From Alentia gelatinosa (Eukaryota > Annelida > Polychaeta > Phyllodocida > Polynoidae), in assembly GCA_950022655.1 (NCBI GenBank), contig OX465581.1, forward strand, positions 108,793,125 through 108,857,124: DNA of 64,000 nucleotides. The letters run 5' to 3'. Below are positions 55,932 to 64,000 of this stretch, in pieces (within the stretch, counting starts at the first letter, position 1; each line of letters starts with the position of its first letter). A program made the position numbers and the translations under genes. The notes beneath the pieces were generated by a model. That model did not search any database. It was not told the origin of the DNA and was given only the letters and a program-made list of their open reading frames with translations.

Positions 55932-58878
55932 CGCCTCTCGTGGTAATAGGAACTTGGGAGACAGACAGAAAATCTCCTCTCATCATTTGCTTTTTTATAA
56001 ATCTCCTGATATTACAGTCTCTGGCATACCGTGGAAAACTACGCTTTGGACTCGGCAATTATTTCAGGTCTATAGTTAGAGAAGCCCTTCACGGTGTAAG
56101 TATATCCCATTACTGATGCTATTCATCCAGCGATGCTACGCTACAAAACAGCTTTTAAAGACACATTTATTATCCCTGACGGTATTAGGTGTTAATAGTC
56201 CGATAAAAGACGAATTGGTATTCTATTTCAAACAAAGATCTACATTATATTCCTATTCGTAGCTCATTCAGATAACTTGATGATAGGTTTACTATTGTGT
56301 GGTAGGCAAAACAGGTTCCAAACGTTGGCCGCATCGTCTGTCATTTAATGTAAGTGAACATTCCCCCCCCCCCCAAAGATTCTTTATTGGTTCATTGGGT
56401 AGTTGACAGAAAATGACTACATATATCTATAGTTCCAATAAAGGGACAGCCATCAGCTAATAGCTGGTTTTCATTGGCTGTGTAATGAACCACTCGTTTT
56501 CACAGTATAGGGGATAGTTGAACAAAGCTGCTCCATACTAGGGGGCGTAGTTGTACTAGTATTGCTCACTATAATTCTGGAAATAAACATTAGAGGACTT
56601 CTATCATGCCCGTATTCCCTTTTCCACCTGTTTCCTTATTGCAAATTGAAGTAACAGCGTCCCCTTTTCGTGGTTAACAAAAACAAATTATGATCAGGAT
56701 ATAATTGGTTATAACTTATATACGTAGTTTTCTGTAATTGAGGTGGCGGGACCAAGTCCATCCTCGGGCGCATGTTCAGACGTCACATCCGTCGCCCATT
56801 GGAGTTTTACAGGAGGCTGTCACGTTTGCTTACAAACTACCACGTTAATTAAAGCTCCCTGTGTTCTGTAATATGCTATTACACACTGTTTTGATTTAGG
56901 CAGTTCTTATACACACGGGTCCCCGGGCAAATAGGGTTTTGAATTTTAATCAGGTGCAAATAGATCAATAAATGTGAAGTCTGAGGCAAAATGCAAAATG
57001 CTACCCCCCCCCCCTCTCTCTCTCCCTCCTTGTTCAAAACAAATTCAAATGAAAAGCAGAAAAAGATCCACGTGCCGACTTGATGACAAAAGACAAGGGT
57101 CTGGGGAATATGAGCAATTGGGTCCGACATCATCACACATCAAATTTCCATGGCCACGAGATTGAGCCGTTTTTTTCTTACTTGAGAGTAAAGAGTCGAA
57201 GAGGCTCAGGCCGCGTTGGCTGTTACGGGGTGCCAATAAGGGTAAATCAAGCTCCACATGTTTTCAGAAATAAAGCGGGCAAAAAGCATTCAACTGTCGG
57301 GAAAACGTTCATGAAAAATGGAGGTTTTTTTATTTACGAACAACGATGTCCGCTTAATTGAACAAATGCAACCAATGTAAGGTTGCTGTTTCTTGTAATT
57401 TGAATCCGGTTATTTTGTGCTCGCATTCTTAAGGAGACTATTTGTTGAGGCTTGATAATGCTACCTATTCATTAGCAGGCCGATCACAATCAAACATTAA
57501 CATTATGTATTTATAAAAGTAATAGCAGCTACATAACCAATCATTCTTTTTATCAAGACCTATATAGATAAGAAAAGGTGTGTTGCTGTCTTTGGTGTGC
57601 TGATTAGAATTTCTGGAATTAATTTCGAATATTGATTTTAGATTCATCAATCCCAGCCAATCAAAGACCTTGAACTTTCAAAACTAAGGCTTTTAGCATT
57701 TTATTCCAGTCATAGACGTTGGCAACCCACGGAATTCACATATAAAGAATATGGTTTCAATTCTGGGAATTATATTTAAGGCATTAACGATTTTGTTCGG
57801 AAATCAACATCTCCAACTGATATCCGCCAGTGACCAGCATAATGGCTGTTATGTGACGTCATAAACAAACAATTCAGGCCAGTGTTATTTATCGTGACTC
57901 CACAGGTCTTATTCTTCTTGACTAGAATGCGTGCTATCCCTAGTTTCCCTAGGGGCTGAGTCACCTGGGCGTTGCTATGCAACGGACGTGCTCGCCGCGT
58001 GTAATGTATGCGTTCACACAGCAGGCACGTCCTGCTGTGGGAGATTTTCACCCAGCTCAATGTCGTCTGCCTGGACGCTGGTTTGCGGCGTGTCGGCCGT
58101 TCAGATCACGCACGGTGACAGGCTCGACTTCCGGTCCCGGATCGGCGATCTGGCGGACATGAGCGTCTGTCCGGCGTCTCGCTATCACCTCATGAATATG
58201 GAGGGTCAGAGTGGGTTCTGGTGGTTGCGGTTGTGGGGTACATGTAGAGCCGGAAGTGGAGGGAGCCTGGTGGTTGGGTTCCATAATTAGTTTCAATTCT
58301 CTATTCTAACTCCAGTAACAAACAAAATGCTTAATCTACCCTCCGCGCTATCTCGAGAACGGGAGAAAATCGGCGATGCTTTAGTGAACGGCTACAACGG
58401 CTAGATTCAATCCGTTTATTACATATTTTCATTTTTCATTTTAGATGTATTTTTTTCACAGGAGCTGAGTTACTTCCAAACTATCAGGCCAGGTTGTCGA
58501 TACGATGTGAAAATCTTCAAGACCAAAATGTACTTTTAGGTTTGCATGCACGACGAGAAAAACTCAACAAAAGTGAGTATCAGATATCAATAAGGTATGG
58601 ACAGAGCTTGCCAGCCCCCTGATGAAACCAAATCCGTCTGTTGGTTGTATGCATCTGAATGCTCATTGTGATTTTTTTAATGTAATGTGTACTTCCTCAG
58701 GGAAAATAAGCAGTCTACTGATTTTTGCCAAATTTATGAAATTTGAAGATTTAACTGACTTGATCCGAGAAACCCTTTGAACCATCAGCCAATAGTTAAC
58801 CCAAGAACGAGAGACTAGGATGTATCTGACCAGTAGACTGTATATATAATTGACGTATCCGTAACTCCTGAGTAACGA
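55932..58878. other. Gene-free stretch
   Basis: Poly-C runs at about 56363-56374 and 57004-57014, the latter joined to a CT tract. A GC-rich islet at 57950-58270 contains GTTGCTATGCAAC (57971-57983, X-box-like half-sites) and frames on both strands (57931-58290 plus, 58057-58296 minus). No family is recognised, but this is the most exon-like GC peak in the interval. A TGACGTCA octamer lies at 57854-57861. Confidence 0.45.
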
Positions 58879-59060
58879 GTGAGAAAACACGTTGCTGGTG
58901 CACATGGGATGCCATCTAAAAAGTTCAAAAGTAGAATTGCGTCCTGTTTGCGGCCGTCACCATTGGACGCGGCTCAGTCACATCATGACCTACCGACGTC
59001 ACGTCACCAATGTACACGGAACAAAAGGCAGACGACGGGAAGCCGCCGGATGGAAACGCC
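58879..59060 (+). pseudogene. Decayed C2H2 zinc-finger exon (candidate)
   Basis: Frame 1 opens with RKHVAGAHGMPSKKFKSR, which reads like the helix end and linker of a C2H2 finger (H-X3-4-H then a basic linker). One base out of frame, PVCGRHHWTRLSHIMTYRRH followed by VTNVHG reads like a second finger: one Cys before the finger loop, then H-X4-H. The expected first Cys three residues before is Arg (CGT; TGT would be Cys), and the two fingers are in different frames. So it is a remnant, if real. It abuts a palindrome on the right. Confidence 0.3.
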
Positions 59061-59093
59061 GAAATGGTCGGCATCTGTCCATATCCAGTCTGC

Positions 59094-59175
59094 GCTGTTG
59101 ATATCAACAGCTCACTGGACAGCAGTCACCAGCCCAATGGTGACTGCTATCCAGTCAGCTGTTGATATCAACAGC
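59094..59175. repeat. Nested palindrome built from two 18-bp palindromes
   Basis: GCTGTTGATATCAACAGC, itself a perfect palindrome, occurs at 59094-59111 and 59158-59175. Between them GGACAGCAGTCACC and GGTGACTGCTATCC pair around AGCCCAAT. The whole 82 bp is thus one larger inverted repeat with few mismatches. CTCACTGG follows both 18-mers, so the block is also a direct repeat. Confidence 0.9.
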
Positions 59176-59476
59176 TCACTGGTAAACTTTTTTGTTGCAA
59201 TTTCTCTATTGACTTAAATAGTTCGATACAATGTAGTCATTTTACATTCACTGTGTGTTCTTTGTCAATAAAGTCGGCGGCCGGTCAGCCTTGGCTCACT
59301 GGCCTTTGCAGGTTTTTAGCGGGCGCCGTATAACATCAAGTTTACATGATTGCTTTGGTCTAAAACGCACCGACATGTACAACCTATAAAAAAACCTAGT
59401 ATTTTAATGTATTTTGTTTGTTTTGTTTTGTTCTCAAAAACCTGTAGTACATGGTATCAAATTCGCCTGTCATCCA

Positions 59477-60306
59477 GGGCCCTGTTTTCCAGTCGAGACG
59501 ATCTCAAGCTGAGATCTGCTGAGATCCATGAGCGATCCTGAGACTGTTTGGGAGATCAATGGCGGCAACTGTTTTTCAGTCATGGTCTCAGTGCGCCACA
59601 GCGGATCTCAGGGCAATCTCAGGTTGTGATCATTTTAGCTGAGATCCGTAGAGATCATTTCTGCCAGGTACAAGATACTGCACTCAGAAATATTTGATTT
59701 GAGACACTTATACCTATATAAATTAAACCATATTTACAGTGAATAATTGTCCATGTCCATCCAATCGAATCCTAAGATTTCATAATTTTCTATTGAATAT
59801 TTCAAGAGTCAGACATGTTTTTCTTTGTGATTGGGTAGTGTTTTTATTTATAAATATGGAGTGACCTTGACCCTACCCTGCTCAAATAAAATCGAGCATT
59901 ACAGTAGGTATACACAAGCTTGTTGAGTGGGGCAGTGCCTGCATTTTTCAGATTTCCAGACAAATGTTTATCACAGTCTTAATAACCACAAGAAAACTAT
60001 GAAATTTGGAACATAGGTATGTCAGATTATTAGTACCCTTTGCTCTAAATATTTTCTAATTCGAATAAGTTATAGCACCTAAAAAATAAGTTATGACAAG
60101 TATCAACTGGTCTCAGATTGAGACTGTTTGGTAGATCATTTCACTTGAGATCCCTTGAGATCATCACAACTGAAAAACACTGAAATCACACAAAACGGTC
60201 GCCTCTCAGTCTCAAGCTGAGATCCCCAGAGATAGTCTCAACTGAAAAACAGTTTGCCTTTCAAACTGTCTCAACTTTAGATCGTCTCGACTGAAAAACA
60301 GGGCCC
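59477..60306. mobile_element. 830-bp MITE with GAGATC subterminal repeats
   Basis: Termini GGGCCCTGTTTTCCAGTCGA and the near-perfect reverse complement at the right end (about 28 bp with one mismatch). Both subterminal regions (about 59495-59665 and 60100-60290) carry many GAGATC/GATCTC motifs (about ten) and repeated GAGACTGTTTGG and CAACTGAAAAACA units in both orientations. The central 430 bp is AT-rich and unique. No transposase frame. Arrays of a short subterminal motif are typical of hAT-like or Mutator-like non-autonomous elements. The flanks give no clear 8- or 9-bp duplication, so class is open. Confidence 0.85.
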
Positions 60307-60409
60307 AGGTATTCTTTTTAACATTAATCTTGAAGCGGTCGGGTTCTGGGTGTGTCCTGTCAACGTCTGATATTCCTCCTGTCTGCGTCCTGTATGCCTC
60401 GCGTTGGGT

Positions 60410-60490
60410 CCTTTATCTCACCCCTGGTATTTTTGTTGCATAGGATTAACATTGGGAACTCATTCTCCATACCCCTGCGAGTATTGCAAT
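60410..60490 (+). repeat. Interspersed repeat R4, copy 2
   Basis: Same orientation as 30230-30305, sharing ATCTCACCCCTGGTATTTTT and TTGGGAACTC. Parts of the unit recur locally: GCATAGGATTAACATTGGGA (60438) and CATAGGCTTAACATTGGGTC (60532), suggesting an internal duplication. Confidence 0.65.
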
Positions 60491-60638
60491 CCGTTTTCCA
60501 TGGTCTTTATCCTACCCCTAATAAAAAAACGCCATAGGCTTAACATTGGGTCACTGTATTCAGGCGAGCGTGCAGTAAAGTGTTATTTATTGCACGGGGT
60601 AACAAATGAATTTTTGGAGACGGGGTAGGATAAATACT

Positions 60639-60780
60639 AAACTGAACTCGAGTTAGTAGTGTCAGTGTTTATCGCACTTCGGTCAAGTCTGATTCTAACT
60701 ACACTCGGCTATCGCCTCGCAGAATACGCGACCTGCCCGTCGTGCAATACACACTAACACTACTAACTCGAGTTCAGTTT
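60639..60780. repeat. Foldback palindrome PalE, 24-bp perfect outer arms
   Basis: AAACTGAACTCGAGTTAGTA (60639 onward, 24 bp perfect) pairs with 60757-60780. Imperfect pairing continues through AGTGTTTATCGCAC against GTGCAATACACACT. The inner part contains TCGGCTATCGCCTCG and CGCGACCTGCCCGTCGTGC. It sits inside what may be an interrupted R4 element. Confidence 0.85.
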
Positions 60781-61157
60781 CTCCTATTAAAATATCCTGT
60801 GTGTCGTCCATTTTTCTGGTATTTACAGGGGTGAGACAAATACAGAAAGCGTCATTGTTCTCCAGCTCATTTGAATGCTATGTGATATTCACTCGGCTGT
60901 CTCCTCATTAATATCACTCCACTTTTTGAGAACGATGACTTTGACCAAAACTTGTTGTCTCTTCCTGTTTGCATACATTAGTTTTTAAAATACCTGTGGC
61001 AATATCTCTCCGTATGCCACCCGCTGCTACCAATATCCTACCACTGTGACGTACGGGGTTTGTGATCAGAAATAATACAAAAACAGTCTGACTGTCTTCA
61101 CACTTCAGTATACTAGGGCATCGAGATATATCTGATAGATAATTTCAACGCGTATTT

Positions 61158-61493
61158 TTGATGTGCGAAGGCAGGAGTCCAGTTTCCGTATTTTATGCAC
61201 CCTGCCCAGGGCTTTATCTGGTCAAAATGGCCTGTGTGATTTGCCTCTTATGCGTGTTTTATTTTCGATGGATGGTGTGTTACGACTTGCTTAGCCTGGA
61301 TGACATTAAAGAAAGATCCACGTGCCCTCGAGACGTGTTACTAAGAAGTTATCAGCATTCAAGGAAGCCAGTTATTATATATACTGAACCTGAATCATAT
61401 CTGAAGAGAAAGACACTATGCGTAGATGATATTCTACTTCTAACATACTTCCCAAAATGGGAGGAAACCAGGACGATGACCGTGTTGGTGTGA
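61158..61493 (+). CDS. Unrecognised 111-codon reading frame
   Basis: An open frame of ordinary composition with a hydrophobic segment at about residues 24-42 (MACVICLLCVFYFRWMVCY) and a charged remainder (DIKERSTCPRDVLLRSYQHS). It could be a small membrane-anchored protein or an exon. No family is recognised. On the minus strand just downstream, CTGGAGACAGGTGAGT (61521-61536 region) is a strong donor sequence after a short ATG frame, which would point to a gene on the opposite strand instead. No confirming context. Confidence 0.15.
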   Translation: MMCEGRSPVSVFYAPCPGLYLVKMACVICLLCVFYFRWMVCYDLLSLDDIKERSTCPRDVLLRSYQHSRKPVIIYTEPESYLKRKTLCVDDILLLTYFPKWEETRTMTVLV

Positions 61494-61664
61494 TGGGAAG
61501 AGGCCCTGGACGGGTCTGTTACTCACCTGTCTCCAGGCGCCAGGTGTGCCGCCAGTCATTCCTAGCAGCGGGCAGAGGGGTGACTCAGCGTGTCGGCACG
61601 CGCACCCCACCACAGTCTCACACCACAGAATAACAACCACCTCACAACGGCAACACAGAATATA

Positions 61665-62375
61665 ACTAGGAGCCAAAAGTATGTTCATCACAGATGAATG
61701 AGCGTGCAATTATAAATGAATAACAATTAAAAGGTTTGAGTTAGATTTAGCCTATGGATAGTTTTCTGTAACCCACTTGCACCCAGTCAACTTGTCATTT
61801 CTCCAACTGCCTGAGTCTAGGATCAAAACATATCAAGCAGCAGTGGCTCAATGAGTTATTTCGGACTTGAGTGATTGGTCATGGTCAGCTGGGTATGCTT
61901 GAGACACTGGCTCCCTGATCTGTTCTCACTATCACAGTGAACAGCATGCAGATAGTGAAGTGATAGCTTTCTGGAAGCACACTGAAAGTTCAATGTGACC
62001 ACTCTAACCCTGACTCTAAAGCCTGATGCCCATCTACCGATTCAGGGTTGAGCGATTAGTTTGCAAATCGTATAGGAGTCGGTGAACTTGTCGCAGGCAA
62101 ATTACGTAACTCTTCGCTCGATCTGCGGACATTGAGGAGATGGGGTGGTGGATATTAGTCCTAAGCAAATCTGTCTACTAATCGGTGGCTCACCCTTGCC
62201 TAGCTATCCTACATCTACTGACTACGGCCGACTCCGTTATAGGATGCCTTGGCTGAGACAAATTACTGTCCGTTTGTCGCCGACAAAGGTACATACATGT
62301 TCCAAAATCGGTAGATGGGCATTGGGCTTAAGCTCTAGATGATGTATTTAGCGCGTGCAAGCACGCTCTAAAAAC
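61665..62375 (+). repeat. Interspersed repeat R1, copy 2, interrupted
   Basis: Aligns with 16176-16562: left part 61665-62019, right part from about 62329 (ending GCACGCTCTAAAA). The break coincides exactly with the termini of a 309-bp MITE. This dates the MITE insertion after dispersal of R1. Confidence 0.85.
62020..62328. mobile_element. Harbinger-like MITE nested in R1
   Basis: 309 bp, starting AGCCTGATGCCCATCTACCG and ending with a near reverse complement (CGGTAGATGGGCATTGGGCT). TAA lies on both sides (62017-62019 and 62329-62331), as expected of PIF/Harbinger. Its termini resemble in outline those of the MITEs at 2847 and 10063 (RGCC-YG--G-CCA-CTAC--AT), so a related transposase may have moved all three. 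The interior does not align with them. Confidence 0.85.
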
Positions 62376-62691
62376 TATCCTAGACCATTTGGCCACCACC
62401 TTATACCACCTCGCACATCATCACATCAAGTAATAACCCCTGCGGACCCAATTAACACCATTTCACACTCTCAATAACACCACCACTGTTACGCCGCTTG
62501 TAAGTTACTTACAGTGAGGCACTTTTATCAAATTGAAGCCATTGGACACACGCCATATATACATATTCTGGTCACAAAATATTGTATGTTTCCAAATCTT
62601 CTTGCTGGAGAAGCCAGGGGCCCGTTTAATAACCTAGGATCGCACATAAAGACCCTTTTCTGTAACTCATACAAGGATTATCGTGAAATGA

Positions 62692-62845
62692 TATAAGGAA
62701 ACGTCCTTACTGTGGACGAAACGGTTCCTTTTCGAGGTCGTCGACGCCATAGGCGGAAGGCAGTATAAAATCGACGACTGACTGAGAACGACAACGGTTT
62801 CGTCCACAGTCAGGACATTTGCTTATTATTATATACCTCAAATCG
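62692..62845. repeat. Foldback palindrome PalC
   Basis: The left arm AAACGTCCTTACTGTGGACG (from 62700) pairs with CGTCCACAGTCAGGACATTT (to about 62820). Pairing continues imperfectly to a GCCATAGGC tip through TCGTCGA blocks. The right flank TATTATATACCTCAAATCGAT (62827-62847) matches PalA and PalB. Confidence 0.85.
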
Positions 62846-62847
62846 AT

Positions 62848-64000
62848 GACTCAGCTACTTTAATGACTTATTAATTCACAATGACAGCGGGCACGAACAT
62901 TATTATTACTGCACCCTAGCAGTGGGCAGTATTTGGTGGATATTCGCACACAGGTATATATAATAAATTTATGTCTGTTCCCTAAGACAATATTAGCCAT
63001 CCAAAAGGTCGTCCATAAGTGTTGACTAAAATGATTCATATCGTCCCAGGGTCTCTATGGCATACAGAAAACAGTCTACATGTAAGATCCTAGATAATTA
63101 AACCAGGTTTTTATTTTTTTCTATCTACCCTCCCTCACCGGCTGTCGCTACGGTAAACACAGAACAACACAGCACTACAATTCTCTGGTCTCAGCATGTC
63201 AAAGTGTCAGTTACCAACTAGGAGCCTTTGCAAATGCACCTTAGCCATATGGAAGAAGCTCCCCCCTCAATAGGCCATTACCAGCAGCAAATAGACAAAA
63301 TACATCGCCATAGCAGACGGTAGTGCTAAGTTTACCTTCATGAAATAATATGCTATTTCGGATCGCCTTACTGTTCGAAAAGCTAGCACTTTAATACTGG
63401 TCTCACCAAGACAAATCAAGATTTCTTGTAAACCTCGATGACGAGTTTCAGGTTTCTAATCTTATGGTGTAGGGAGGATTATGTGCGCAGGGAATCTCTG
63501 AGATAAAAATACCAGACAAGCCGTCTCAAATCTATGACCCTAATAAGCCTATAAGACATCGACCCGATGGCTGTGCCCGATTCTACAGTTGCCCGACGAA
63601 TCCATCGGGTCTGTGACAATCTGCGTCAATCGGGTCGATCTACACACCTACCTGATTTTATTACCTTTCCCAATGCATCAAGCATTACAACCATGTCAGA
63701 TATGACCGACTCTCCCCGACCCTAAGATTTCAATGTATGCACATTTACCGACTGTTCCCGATTCCGAGTAGACCTTTTAAATCGATTTGTAGGGGTGACA
63801 TGAGCAATTGTAGATCTGAAAACTGTTTTCTGATATCTTAAATAGTACAGAAGTAATCAAACTTTGCATTGTTGGCTATATAGACTTATCACCCGGCCTG
63901 GGGCCAAGTCGGGCCGGCTCCCGTTCGCTCTCTTTGATCTCATACCGGGTCATTTACAAGGTTATAAAAGAAGGAAGTGTGATCGGGAATTGTGGGTATG
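62848..64000. other. Gene-free stretch with ATCGGG-rich patch
   Basis: No gene. At 63558-63785 the motif CCCGA(T/C) recurs in both orientations (ATCGACCCGATGG near 63558, CCATCGGGTC near 63602, ATCGGGTCGAT near 63629, then CCCCGACCC and TTCCCGATTCCG). This suggests a decayed inverted-repeat element. Remaining sequence is unremarkable. Confidence 0.5.

Noticed and set aside
57931..58290. 119-codon plus frame and 79-codon minus frame in a GC-rich islet
   Set aside because: Opposing open frames in GC-rich DNA are expected, and neither shows a motif. Noted in the interval entry rather than called.

Overview
The window looks like non-coding, repeat-dense DNA from an animal nuclear genome, most plausibly a marine invertebrate. 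Three things support this: no operons or dense coding appear on either strand, about forty separate repeats do, and there are RNA polymerase III, non-LTR and cut-and-paste transposon signatures. A TTAGGG-like array and a tRNA-headed SINE ending in a CAAA-type tail suggest a lophotrochozoan such as a mollusc. That last step is inference, and the species is not identifiable from what I can see.

The only large, clearly protein-derived region is one minus-strand L1/Tx1-type non-LTR retrotransposon at about 24.1-28.2 kb. It has an apurinic-type endonuclease, a reverse transcriptase and a C-terminal CCHC knuckle. Two frameshifts break it and no ORF1 is visible. A second retrotransposon family leaves a reverse-transcriptase tail at 50.26-50.70 kb (plus strand), and a third a 3' end with poly(A) at about 23.3-23.5 kb. 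A SINE lies at 51.39-51.67 kb (minus).

DNA-transposon-derived elements dominate the rest. Two near-identical PIF/Harbinger-type MITEs (2847-3129 and 10063-10344) carry TAA and TTA target duplications. A third Harbinger-like MITE (62020-62328, TAA) is nested inside another repeat. A piggyBac-type MITE with TTAA duplications (43787-44248) holds six tandem hairpin units. An 830-bp MITE lies at 59477-60306, an element with perfect 43-bp terminal inverted repeats at 52150-52408, a GGCC-ended foldback family has three copies (22.2, 37.7, 49.0 kb), and a pogo/Tigger-like terminus lies at 29.6 kb.

A recurring feature is short foldback palindromes of about 100-160 bp with different arm sequences. Three of them (17.0, 36.7 and 62.8 kb) end in the same short right-hand sequence although their arms differ; I see this as the least explained structure here. 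Other repeats include a 32-unit 12-bp minisatellite (14249-14632) open in all six frames, two TA microsatellites, G-rich tracts and several pairs of interspersed repeats.

No host gene can be annotated with confidence. Weak candidates are a signal-peptide-like 80-codon reading frame at 49591-49833, an 111-codon frame at 61158-61493, an 96-codon frame at 17211-17501 (minus), and a decayed zinc-finger exon near 58.9-59.05 kb. GC-rich islets near 6.8-7.0, 19.05, 33.97, 53.3 and 57.97 kb carry ETS, YY1, CTCF-like, DR1 and RFX X-box-type motifs and may be regulatory DNA of a gene whose exons lie outside or are too short to see.
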